From Argentina anserina (lineage: Eukaryota; Streptophyta; Magnoliopsida; Rosales; Rosaceae), in the NCBI RefSeq assembly GCF_933775445.1, contig NW_026089441.1, positions 1-64,000 on the forward strand: 64,000 nt of DNA, given 5' to 3'. The position numbers and the translations under genes were made by a program. The notes beneath the pieces are model-generated. The model worked only from the letters and a program-made list of their open reading frames with translations, searched no databases and was not told the origin of the DNA. Numbering within the stretch: position 1 is the first letter of the stretch; every line of letters begins with the position of its first letter. This document shows, in pieces, positions 12,830-25,686 of the stretch.

Positions 12830-14819
12830 GTTTGAAAGAAACACACTCCCACACTTGCAAAACTCTCAAATACAATAGAAACTCGCATCGGAAAGCCTTA
12901 CAGAAAGATACTCAAACGAGAAATGAAAAGATACACAATTGGAATAGTAAAGATACGCAATCGATGTAAAGATACAAATTTGGAATAGTAAAGATACGCA
13001 AACGATGTAAAGATACTCAGTTTGAAAGAAACACACTCCCACACTTGCAAAACTCTCAAATTCAATAGAAACTCGCATCAGAAAGCCTTACAGAAAGATA
13101 CTCAAACGAGAAATGAAAAGATACACAATTGGAATAGTAAAGATACGCAAACGATGTAAAGATACTCAGTTTGAAAGAAACACACTCCCACACTTGCAAA
13201 ACTCTCAAAATCAATAGAAACTCACATCAGAAAGCCTTACAGAAAGATACTCAAACGAGAAATGAAAAGATACACAATTAGGATAGTAAAGATACGCAAT
13301 CGATGTAAAGATACTCAGTTTGAAAGAAACACACTCCCACACTTGCAAAACTCTCAAATACAATAGAACTCGCATCAGAAGCCTTACAGAAAGATACTCA
13401 AACGAGAAATGAAAAGATACACAATTGGAATAGTAAAGATACGCAAACGATATAAAGATACACAGTTGGAATAGTAAAGATACGCAAACGATGTAAAGAT
13501 ACTCAGTTTGAAAGAAACACACTCCCACACTTGCAAAACTCTCAAATTCAATAGAAAATCGCATCAGAAAGCCTTACAGAAAGATACTCAAACAAGAAAT
13601 GAAAAGAAACACAATTGGAATAGTAAAGATACGCAATCGATGTAAAGATACTCAGTTTGAAAGAAACACACTCCCACACTTACAAAACTCTCAAATTCAA
13701 TAGAAACTCGCATCAGAAAGCCTTACAGAAAGATACTCAAACGAGAAATGAAAAGATACACAATTGGAATAGTAAAGATACGCAATCGATGTAAAGATAC
13801 TCAGTTTGAAAGAAACACACTCCCACACTTGCAAAACTCTCAAATACAATAGAAACTCGCATCGGAAAGCCTTACAGAAAGATACTCAAACGAGAAATGA
13901 AAAGATACAGAATTGGAATAGTAAAGATACGCAAACGATATAAAGATACACAATTGGAATACTAAAGATACGCAGACGATGTAAAGATACTCAGTTTGAA
14001 AGAAACACACTCCCACACTTGCAAAACTCTCAAATTCAATAGAAAATCGCATCAGAAAGCCTTACAGAAAGATACTCAAACGAGAAATGAAAAGATACAC
14101 AATTGGAATAGTAAAGATACGCAAACGATGTAAAGATAGTTAGTTTGAAAGAAACACACTCCCACACTTGCAAAACTCTCAAATACAATAGAAACTCGCT
14201 TCAGAAAGCCTTACAGAAATATACTCAAACGAGAAATGAAAAGATACACAATTGGAATAGTAAAGATACGCAAACAGTGTAAAGATACACAGTTGGAATA
14301 GTAAAGATACGCAAACGATGTAAAGATACTCATTTTGAAAGAAACACACTCCCACACTTGCAAAACTCTCAAATACAATAGAAACTCGCATCAGAAGTCT
14401 TACAGAAAGATACTCAAACGAGAAATCAAAAGATACAGAATTAGAATAGTAAAGATACACAAACGATGTAAAGATACACAATTGGAATAGTAAAGATACA
14501 CAAACGATGTAAAGATACTCAGTTTGAAAGAAACACACTCCCACACTTGCAAAACTCTCAAATACAATAGAAACTCGTTTCAGAAAGCCTTACAGAAATA
14601 TATTCAAACGAGAAATGAAAAGATACACAATTTTAATAGTAAAGATACGCAATCGATGTAAAGATACTCAGTTTGAAAGAAACACACTCCCACACTTGCA
14701 AAACTCTCAAATACAATAGAAACTCGCATCAGAAAGCCTTACAGAAATATACTCAAACGAGAAATGAAAAGATACACAATTGGAATAGTTAAGATACGCA
14801 ATCGATGTAAAGATACTCA

Positions 14820-17294
14820 GTTTGAAAGAAACACACTCCCACACTTGCAAAACTCTCAAATACAATAGAAACTCGCATCAGAAGCCTTACAGAAAGATAC
14901 TCAAACGAGAAACGAAAAGATACACAATTGGAATAGTAAAGATACGCAAACAGTGTAAAGATACACAGTTGGAATAGTAAAGATACGCAATCAATGTAAA
15001 GATACTCAGTTTGAAAGAAACACACTCCCACACTTGCAAAACTCTCAAATACAATAGAAACTCGAATCAGAAGTCTTACAGAAAGATACTCAAACGAGAA
15101 ATCAAAAGATACATAATTGGAATAGTAAAGATACGCAAACGATGTAAAGATACTCAGTTTGAAAGAAACACACTCCCACACTTGCAAAACTCTCAAATAC
15201 AATAGAAACTCGCATCAGAAGCCTTACAGAAAGATACTCAAACGAGAAATGAAAAGATACACAATTGGAATAGTAAAGATACGCAATCGATGTAAAGATA
15301 CTCAGTTTGAAAGAAACACACTCCCACACTTGCAAAACTCTCAAATACAATAGAAACTCGCATCGGAAAGCCTTACAGAAAGATACTCAAACGAGAAATG
15401 AAAAGATACACAATTGGAATAGTAAAGATACGCAATCGATGTAAAGATACAAATTTGGAATAGTAAAGATACGCAAACGATGTAAAGATACTCAGTTTGA
15501 AAGAAACACACTCCCACACTTGCAAAACTCTCAAATTCAATAGAAACTCGCATCAGAAAGCCTTACAGAAAGATACTCAAACGAGAAATGAAAAGATACA
15601 CAATTGGAATAGTAAAGATACGCAAACGATGTAAAGATACTCAGTTTGAAAGAAACACACTCCCACACTTGCAAAACTCTCAAAATCAATAGAAACTCAC
15701 ATCAGAAAGCCTTACAGAAAGATACTCAAACGAGAAATGAAAAGATACACAATTAGGATAGTAAAGATACGCAATCGATGTAAAGATACTCAGTTTGAAA
15801 GAAACACACTCCCACACTTGCAAAACTCTCAAATACAATAGAACTCGCATCAGAAGCCTTACAGAAAGATACTCAAACGAGAAATGAAAAGATACACAAT
15901 TGGAATAGTAAAGATACGCAAACGATATAAAGATACACAGTTGGAATAGTAAAGATACGCAAACGATGTAAAGATACTCAGTTTGAAAGAAACACACTCC
16001 CACACTTGCAAAACTCTCAAATTCAATAGAAAATCGCATCAGAAAGCCTTACAGAAAGATACTCAAACAAGAAATGAAAAGAAACACAATTGGAATAGTA
16101 AAGATACGCAATCGATGTAAAGATACTCAGTTTGAAAGAAACACACTCCCACACTTACAAAACTCTCAAATTCAATAGAAACTCGCATCAGAAAGCCTTA
16201 CAGAAAGATACTCAAACGAGAAATGAAAAGATACACAATTGGAATAGTAAAGATACGCAATCGATGTAAAGATACTCAGTTTGAAAGAAACACACTCCCA
16301 CACTTGCAAAACTCTCAAATACAATAGAAACTCGCATCGGAAAGCCTTACAGAAAGATACTCAAACGAGAAATGAAAAGATACAGAATTGGAATAGTAAA
16401 GATACGCAAACGATATAAAGATACACAATTGGAATACTAAAGATACGCAGACGATGTAAAGATACTCAGTTTGAAAGAAACACACTCCCACACTTGCAAA
16501 ACTCTCAAATTCAATAGAAAATCGCATCAGAAAGCCTTACAGAAAGATACTCAAACGAGAAATGAAAAGATACACAATTGGAATAGTAAAGATACGCAAA
16601 CGATGTAAAGATAGTTAGTTTGAAAGAAACACACTCCCACACTTGCAAAACTCTCAAATACAATAGAAACTCGCTTCAGAAAGCCTTACAGAAATATACT
16701 CAAACGAGAAATGAAAAGATACACAATTGGAATAGTAAAGATACGCAAACAGTGTAAAGATACACAGTTGGAATAGTAAAGATACGCAAACGATGTAAAG
16801 ATACTCATTTTGAAAGAAACACACTCCCACACTTGCAAAACTCTCAAATACAATAGAAACTCGCATCAGAAGTCTTACAGAAAGATACTCAAACGAGAAA
16901 TCAAAAGATACAGAATTAGAATAGTAAAGATACACAAACGATGTAAAGATACACAATTGGAATAGTAAAGATACACAAACGATGTAAAGATACTCAGTTT
17001 GAAAGAAACACACTCCCACACTTGCAAAACTCTCAAATACAATAGAAACTCGTTTCAGAAAGCCTTACAGAAATATATTCAAACGAGAAATGAAAAGATA
17101 CACAATTTTAATAGTAAAGATACGCAATCGATGTAAAGATACTCAGTTTGAAAGAAACACACTCCCACACTTGCAAAACTCTCAAATACAATAGAAACTC
17201 GCATCAGAAAGCCTTACAGAAATATACTCAAACGAGAAATGAAAAGATACACAATTGGAATAGTTAAGATACGCAATCGATGTAAAGATACTCA
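14820..17294 (+). repeat. 2,475-bp HOR (15 units), copy 2
   Basis: This is a near-identical tandem copy of 12,345-14,819; I saw no difference among the landmark variants inside it. Homology to copy 1 begins just before 12,345, where copy 1 has gcaaacgatg and copy 2 gcaatcgatg. It runs to about 17,380, where gaaatgaaaagatacagaa replaces gaaacgaaaagatacaca. The near-identity marks it as one of the most recent large duplications in the window. Confidence 0.95.
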
Positions 17295-19980
17295 GTTTGA
17301 AAGAAACACACTCCCACACTTGCAAAACTCTCAAATACAATAGAAACTCGCATCAGAAGCCTTACAGAAAGATACTCAAACGAGAAATGAAAAGATACAG
17401 AATTGGAATAGTAAAGATACGCAAACGATGTAAAGATACAAATTTGGAATAGTAAAGATACGCAAACGATGTAAAGATACTCAGTTTGAAAGAAACACAC
17501 TCCCACACTTGCAAAACTCTCAAATTCAATAGAAACTCGCATCAGAAAGCCTTACTGAAAGATACTCAAACGAGAAATGAAAAGATACACATTTGGAATA
17601 GTAAAGATACGCAATCGATGTAAAGATACTCAGTTTGAAAGAAACACACTCCCACACTTGCAAAACTCTCAAATACAATAGAACTCGCATCAGAAGCCTT
17701 ACAGAAAGATACTCAAACGAGAAATGAAAAGATACAGAATTGGAATAGTAAAGATACGCAAACGATGTAAAGATACAAATTTGGAATAGTAAAGATACGC
17801 AAACGATGTAAAGATACTCAGTTTGAAAGAAACACACTCCCACACTTGCAAAACTCTCAAATTCAATAGAAACTAGCATCAGAAAGCCTTACAGAAAGAT
17901 ACTCAAACGAGAAATGAAAAGATACACAATTGGAATAGTAAAGATACGCAATCGATGTAAAAATACTCAGTTTGAAAGAAACACACTCCCACACTTGCAA
18001 AACTCTCAAATTCAATAGAAACTCGCATCAGAAACCCTTACAGAAAGATACTTAAACGAGAAATGAAAAGATACACAATTGGAATAGTAAAGATACGCAA
18101 TCGATGTAAAGATACTCAGTTTGAAAGAAACACACTCCCACACTTGCAAAACTCTCAAATACAATAGAAACTCGCATCAGAAGCCTTACAGAAAGATACT
18201 CAAACGAGAAATGAAAAGATACACAATTGGAATAGTAAAGATACGCAAACGATGTAAAGATACACAATTGGAATAGTAAAGATACGCAAACGATGTAAAG
18301 ATACTCAGTTTGAAAGAAACACACTCCCACACTTGCAAAACTCTCAAATTCAATAGAAACTCGCATCAGAAACCCTTACAGAAAGATACTTAAACGAGAA
18401 ATGAAAAGAAACACAATTGGAATAGTAAAGATACGCAATCGATGTAAAGATACTCAGTTTGAAAGAAACACACCCCACACTTGCAAAACTCTCAAATTCA
18501 ATAGAAACTCGCATCAGAAACCCTTACAGAAAGATACTTAAACGAGAAATGAAAAGATACACAATTGGAATAGTAAAGATACACAATCGATGTAAAAATA
18601 CTCAGTTTGAAAGAAACACACTCCCACACTTACAAAACTCTCAAATACAATAGAAACTCGCATCAGAAGCCTTACAGAAAGATACTCAAACGAGAAACGA
18701 AAAGATACACAATTGGAATAGTAAAGATACGCAAACGATGTAAAGATACTCAGTTTGAAAGAAACACACTCCACACTTGCAAAACTCTCAAATTCAATAG
18801 AAACTCGCATCAGAAAGCCTTACACAATTGGAATAGTAAAGATACGCAAATGATGTAAAGATACACAATTGGAATAGTAAAGATACGCAAACGATGTAAA
18901 GATACTCAGTTTGAAATAAACACACTCCCCCACTTGCAAAACTCTCAAATTCAATAGAAACTCGCATCAGAAACCTTACAGAAAGATACTCAAACGAGAA
19001 ATGAAAAGATACACAATTGGAATAGTAAAGATACGCAATCGATGTAAAGATACTCAGTTTGAAAGAAATACACTCCCACACTTGCAAAACTCTCAAATAC
19101 AATAGAAACTCGCATCAGAAGCCTTACAGAAAGATACTCAAACGAGAAATGAAAAGATACAGAATTGGAATAGTAAAGATACGCAAACGATGTAAAGATA
19201 CAAATTTGGAATAGTAAAGATACGCAAACGATGTAAAGATACTCAGTTTGAAAGAAACACACTCCCACACTTGCAAAACTCTCAAATTCAATAGAAACTC
19301 GCATCAGAAAGCCTTACTGAAAGATACTCAAACGAGAAATGAAAAGATACACATTTGGAATAGTAAAGATACGCAATCGATGTAAAGATACTCAGTTTGA
19401 AAGAAACACACTCCCACACTTGCAAAACTCTCAAATACAATAGAACTCGCATCAGAAGCCTTACAGAAAGATACTCAAACGAGAAATGAAAAGATACAGA
19501 ATTGGAATAGTAAAGATACGCAAACGATGTAAAGATACAAATTTGGAATAGTAAAGATACGCAAACGATGTAAAGATACTCAGTTTGAAAGAAACACACT
19601 CCCACACTTGCAAAACTCTCAAATTCAATAGAAACTCGCATCAGAAAGCCTTACAGAAAGATACTCAAACGAGAAATGAAAAGATACACAATTGGAATAG
19701 TAAAGATACGCAAACGATGTAAAGATACTCAGTTTGAAAGAAACACACTCCCACACTTGCAAAACTCTCAAAATCAATAGAAACTCGCATCAGAAAGCCT
19801 TACAGAAAGATACTCAAACGAGAAATGAAAAGATACACAATTAGGATAGTAAAGATACGCAATCGATGTAAAGATACTCAGTTTGAAAGAAACACACTCC
19901 CACACTTGCAAAACTCTCAAATACAATAGAACTCGCATCAGAAGCCTTACAGAAAGATACTCAAACGAGAAATGAAAAGA
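17295..19980 (+). repeat. Mosaic block with 1,762-bp repeat and a D unit
   Basis: L units with gatacaaatttgg alternate with S units. The stretch 17,484-17,969 recurs at 19,246-19,731 (offset 1,762 bp, eleven units), with shared cttactgaaag, gatacacatttgg and the deletion variant aatagaactcg. Between the two lie D-HOR style units and the isolated D monomer. The unit at 18,457 has the shortened cacaccccacac block that also marks units at 20,218, 24,524, 27,674 and 29,851. Confidence 0.8.
18753..18908 (+). repeat. Deletion monomer D, copy 5 (isolated)
   Basis: This D unit lies 7.9 kb beyond the others, in a stretch that mixes D-HOR units with modules of the next domain. Its flanks match the left HOR: S units with gatacacaatcgatgtaaaaatac before it and the cactcccccacttgc unit after it. 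It shows that part of the left HOR was copied or moved into the middle of the array. Confidence 0.9.
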
Positions 19981-20068
19981 TACACAATTGGAATAGTAAA
20001 GATACACAATCGATGTAAAGATACACAGTTGGAATAGTAAAGATACGCAAACGATGTAAAGATACTCA

Positions 20069-23000
20069 GTTTGAAAGAAACACACTCCCACACTTGCAAA
20101 ACTCTCAAATTCAATAGAAAATCGCATCAGAAAGCCTTACAGAAAGATACTCAAACAAGAAATGAAAAGAAACACAATTGGAATAGTAAAGATACGCAAT
20201 CGATGTAAAGATACTCAGTTTGAAAGAAACACACCCCACACTTGCAAAACTCTCAAATTCAATAGAAACTCGCATCAGAAACCCTTACAGAAAGATACTT
20301 AAACGAGAAATGAAAAGATACACAATTGGAATAGTAAAGATACACAATCGATGTAAAAATACTCAGTTTGAAAGAAACACACTCCCACACTTACAAAACT
20401 CTCAAATACAATAGAAACTCGCATCAGAAGCCTTACAGAAAGATACTCAAACGAGAAACGAAAAGATACACAATTGGAATAGTAAAGATACGCAAACGAT
20501 GTAAAGATACTCAGTTTGAAAGAAACACACTCCACACTTGCAAAACTCTCAAATACAATAGAAACTCGCTTCAGAAGCCTTACAGAAAGATACTCAAACG
20601 AGAAACGAAAAGATACACAATTGGAATAGTAAAGATACGCAAACGATGTAAAGATACACAATTGGAATAGTAAAGATACGCAAACGATGTAAAGATACTC
20701 AGTTTGAAAGAAACACACTCCCACACTTGCAAAACTCTCAAATTCAATATAAACTCGCATCAGAAAGCCTTTCAGAAAGATACTCAAACGAGAAATGAAA
20801 AGATACACAATTGGAATAGTAAAGATACGCAATCGATGTAAAGATACTCAGTTTGAAAGAAACACACTCCCACACTTGCAAAACTCTCAAATACAATAGA
20901 AACTCGCATTAGAAGTCTTACAGAAAGATACTCAAACGAGAAATGAAAAGATACAGAATTGGAATAGTAAAGATATGCAAACGATGTAAAGATACACAAT
21001 TGGAATAGTAAAGATACGCAATCGATGTAAAGATACTCAGTTTGAAAGAAACACACTCCCACACTTGCAAAACTCTCAAATACAATAGAAACTCGCATCA
21101 GAAGCCTTACAGAAAGATACTCAAACGAGAAATGAAAAGATACACAATTGCAATAGTAAAGATACGCAAACGATGTAAAGATACACAATTGGAATAGTAA
21201 AGATACGCAAACGATGTAAAGATACTCAGTTTGAAAGAAACACACTCCCACACTTGCAAAACTCTCAAATACAATAGAAACTCGCATCAGAAGCCTTACA
21301 GAAAGATACTCAAACGAGAAATGAAAAGATACACAATTGGAATAGTAAAGATACGCAATCGATGTAAAGATACTCAGTTTGAAAGAAACACACTCCCACA
21401 ATTGCAAAACTCTCAAATACAATAGAAACTCGCATCAGAATCCTTACAAAAAGATACTCAAACGAGAAATGAAAAGATAGACAATTGGAATAGTTAAGAT
21501 ACGCAAACGATGTAAAGATACTCAGTTTGAAAGAAACACACTCCCACACTTGCAAAACTCTCAAATACAATAGAAACTCGCATTAGAAGTCTTACAGAAA
21601 GATACTCAAACGAGAAATGAAAAGATACAGAATTGGAATAGTAAAGATACGCAAACGATGTAAAGATACACAATTGGAATAGTAAAGATACGCAATCGAT
21701 GTAAAGATACTCAGTTTGAAAGAAACACACTCCCACACTTGCAAAACTCTCAAATACAATAGAAACTCGCATCAGAAGCCTTACAGAAAGATACTTAAAC
21801 GAGAAATGAAAAGATACACAATTGGAATAGTAAAGATACGCAAACAGTGTAAAGATACACAGTTGGAATAGTAAAGATACGCAATCAATGTAAAGATACT
21901 CAGTTTGAAAGAAACACACTCCCACACTTGCAAAACTCTCAAATACAATAGAAACTCGAATCAGAAGTCTTACAGAAAGATACTCAAACGAGAAATCAAA
22001 AGATACATAATTGGAATAGTAAAGATACGCAAACGATGTAAAGATACTCAGTTTGAAAGAAACACACTCCCACACTTGCAAAACTCTCAAATACAATAGA
22101 AACTCTCATCAGAAGCCTTACAGAAAGATACTCAAACGAGAAATGAAAAGATACACAATTGGAATAGTAAAGATACGCAATCGATGTAAAGATACTCAGT
22201 TTGAAATAAACACACTCCCACACTTGCAAAACTCTCAAATACAATAGAAACTCGCATCAGAAAGTCTTACAGAAAGATACTCAAACGAGAAATGAAAAGA
22301 TACACAATTGGAATAGTAAAGATACGCAATCGATGTAAAGATACAAATTTGGAATAGTAAAGATACGCAAACGATGTAAAGATACTCAGTTTGAAAGAAA
22401 CACACTCCCACACTTGCAAAACTCTCAAATACAATAGAAACTCGCATCAGAAAGCCTTACAGAAAGATACTCAAACGAGAAATGAAAAGATACACAATTA
22501 GGATAGTAAAGATACGCAATCGATGTAAAGATACTCAGTTTGAAAGAAACACACTCCCACACTTGCAAAACTCTCAAATACAATAGAACTCGCATCAGAA
22601 GCCTTACAGAAAGATACTCAAACGAGAAATGAAAAGATACACAATTGGAATAGTAAAGATACGCAAACGATATAAAGATACACAGTTGGAATAGTATAGA
22701 TACGCAAACGATGTAAAGATACTCAGTTTGAAAGAAACACACTCCCACACTTGCAAAACTCTCAAATTCAATAGAAAATCGCATCAGAAAGCCTTACAGA
22801 AAGATACTTAAACAAGAAATGAAAAGAAACACAATTGGAATAGTAAAGATACGCAATCGATGTAAAGATACTCAGTTTGAAAGAAACACACTCCCACACT
22901 TACAAAACTCTCAAATTCAATAAAAACTCGCATCAGAAAGCCTTACAGAAAGATACTCAAACGAGAAATGAAAAGATACACAATTGGAATAGTAAAGATA

Positions 23001-23888
23001 CGCAATCGATGTAAAGATACTCAGTTTGAAAGAAACACACTCCCACACTTGCAAAACTCTCAAATACAATAGAAACTCGCATCGGAAAGCCTTACAGAAA
23101 GATACTCAAACGAGAAATGAAAAGATACAGAATTGGAATAGTAAAGATACGCAAACGATATAAAGATACACAATTGGAATACTAAAGATACGCAAACGAT
23201 GTAAAGATACTCAGTTTGAAAGAAACACACTCCCACACTTGCAAAACTCTCAAATTCAATAGAAAATCGCATCAGAAAGCCTTACAGAAAGATACTCAAA
23301 CGAGAAATGAAAAGATACACAATTGGAATAGTAAAGATACGCAAACGATGTAAAGATAGTTAGTTTGAAAGAAACACACTCCCACACTTGCAAAACTCTC
23401 AAATACAATAGAAACTCGCATCAGAAGCCTTACAGAAAGATACTCAAACGAGAAATGAAAAGATACACAATTGGAATAGTAAAGATACGCAAACGATGTA
23501 AAGATACAAATTTGGAATAGTAAAGATACGCAAACGATGTAAAGATACTCAGTTTGAAAGAAACACACTCCCACACTTGCAAAACTCTCAAATTCAATAG
23601 AAACTCGCATCAGAAACCCTTACTGAAAGATACTCAAACGAGAAATGAAAAGATACACATTTGGAATAGTAAAGATACGCAATCGATGTAAAGATACTCA
23701 GTTTGAAAGAAACACACTCCCACACTTGCAAAACTCTCAAATACAATAGAACTCGCATCAGAAGCCTTACAGAAAGATACTCAAACGAGAAATGAAAAGA
23801 TACAGAATTGGAATAGTAAAGATACGCAAACAATGTAAAGATACAAATTTGGAATAGTAAAGATACGCAAACGATGTAAAGATACTCA
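20069..23888 (+). repeat. 3.8-kb segmental copy A
   Basis: This block matches 29,702-33,521 at a constant offset of 9,633 bp, unit for unit, including the rare variants attcaatataaactc, agcctttcag, the cactcccacaattgc unit, gcaaacagtg, gcaatcaatg and gtatagatac. Homology extends a little upstream, to about 19,980, where both have gatacacaatcgatg. Downstream of 23,888 copy A has one more S monomer than copy B; after it the two match again at an offset of 9,484 bp. A few private changes separate them, such as aactctcatc here near 22,105. Confidence 0.92.
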
Positions 23889-25686
23889 GTTTGAAAGAAA
23901 CACACTCCCACACATGCAAAACTCTCAAATTCAATAGAAACTCGCATCAGAAAGCCTTACAGAAAGATACTCAAACGAGAAATGAAAAGATACACAATTG
24001 GAATAGTAAAGATACGCAAACGATGTAAAGATACTCAGTTTGAAAGAAACACACTCCCACACTTGCAAAACTCTCAAAATCAATAGAAACTCGCATCAGA
24101 AAGCCTTACAGAAAGATACTCAAACGAGAAATGAAAAGATACACAATTAGGATAGTAAAGATACGCAATCGATGTAAAGATACTCAGTTTGAAAGAAACA
24201 CACTCCCACACTTGCAAAACTCTCAAATACAATAGAACTCGCATCAGAAGCCTTACAGAAAGATACTCAAACGAGAAATGAAAAGATACACAATTGGAAT
24301 AGTAAAGATACGCAAACGATATAAAAATACACAGTTGGAATAGTAAAGATACGCAAACGATGTAAAGATACTCAGTTTGAAAGAAACACACTCCCACACT
24401 TGCAAAACTCTCAAATTCAATAGAAAATCGCATCAGAAAGCCTTACAGAAAGATACTCAAACAAGAAATGAAAAGAAACACAATTGGAATAGTAAAGATA
24501 CGCAAACGATGTAAAGATACTCAGTTTGAAAGAAACACACCCCACACTTGCAAAACTCTCAAATACAATAGAACTCGCATCAGAAGCCTTACAGAAAGAT
24601 ACTCAAACGAGAAATGAAAAGATACACAATTGGAATAGTAAAGATACGCAAACGATGTAAAGATACACAATTGGAATAGTAAAGATACGCAAACGATGTA
24701 AAGATACTCAGTTTGAAAGAAACACACTCCCACACTTGCAAAACACTCAAATTCAATAGAAACTCGCATCAGAAAGCCTTACAGAAAGATACTCAAACGA
24801 GAAATGAAAAGATACACAATTGGAATAGTAAAGATACGCAATCGATGTAAAGATACTCAGTTTGAAAGAAACACACTCCCACACTTGCAAAACTCTCAAA
24901 TACAATAGAAAGTCGCATCGGAAAGCCTTATAGAAAGATACTCAAACGAGAAATGAAAAGATACAGAATTGGAATAGTAAAGATACGCAAACGATATAAA
25001 GATACACAATTGGAATACTAAAGATACGCAAACGATGTAAAGATACTCAGTTTGAAAGAAACACACTCCCACACTTGCAAAACTCTCAAATTCAATAGAA
25101 AATCGCATCAGAAAGCCTTACAGAAAGATACTCAAACAAGAAATGAAAAGAAACACAATTGGAATAGTAAAGATACGCAATCGATGTAAAGATACTCAGT
25201 TTGAAAGAAACACACTCCCACACTTACAAAACTCTCAAATTCAATAGAAACTCGCATCAGAAAGCCTTACAGAAAGATACTCAAACGAGAAATGAAAAGA
25301 TACACAATTGGAATAGTAAAGATACGCAATCGATGTAAAGATACTCAGTTTGAAAGAAACACACTCCCACACTTGCAAAACTCTCAAATACAATAGAAAC
25401 TCGCATCGGAAAGCCTTACAGAAAGATACTCAAACGAGAAATGAAAAGATACAGAATTGGAATAGTAAAGATACGCAAACGATATAAAGATACACAATTG
25501 GAATACTAAAGATACGCAAACGATGTAAAGATACTCAGTTTGAAAGAAACACACTCCCACACTTGCAAAACTCTCAAATTCAATAGAAACTCGCATCAGA
25601 AAGCCTTACAGAAAGATACTCAAACGAGAAATGAAAAGATACACAATTAGGATAGTAAAGATACGCAATCGATGTAAAGATACTCA
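22538..25686 (+). repeat. 3,149-bp HOR (19 units), copy 1
   Basis: Marker-to-marker lengths are 188, 149, 149, 190, 149, 189, 149, 188, 149, 149, 188, 149, 187, 149, 190, 149, 149, 190 and 149. The order of variants (acaattaggatag, gtatagatac, caataaaaactcg, gaatactaaag, gatagttag, cttactgaaag, gcaaacaatg, ctcaaaatcaatag) repeats at 25,687 onward. It overlaps the 3.8-kb segmental copy A, so the two duplications are nested. Confidence 0.9.

Larger units (their letters stand above)
12345..14819 (+). repeat. 2,475-bp HOR (15 units), copy 1
   Basis: Successive marker-to-marker lengths are 189, 148, 148, 190, 149, 149, 188, 149, 149, 190, 149, 190, 189, 149 and 149. Rare variants along it include gcaaacagtg, gcaatcaatg, aactcgaatcag, gatacataattgg, catcggaaag, acaattaggatag, gatagttag, ctcattttgaaag, actcgtttcag and acaattttaatag. 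All reappear in the same order exactly 2,475 bp later. Confidence 0.95.
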
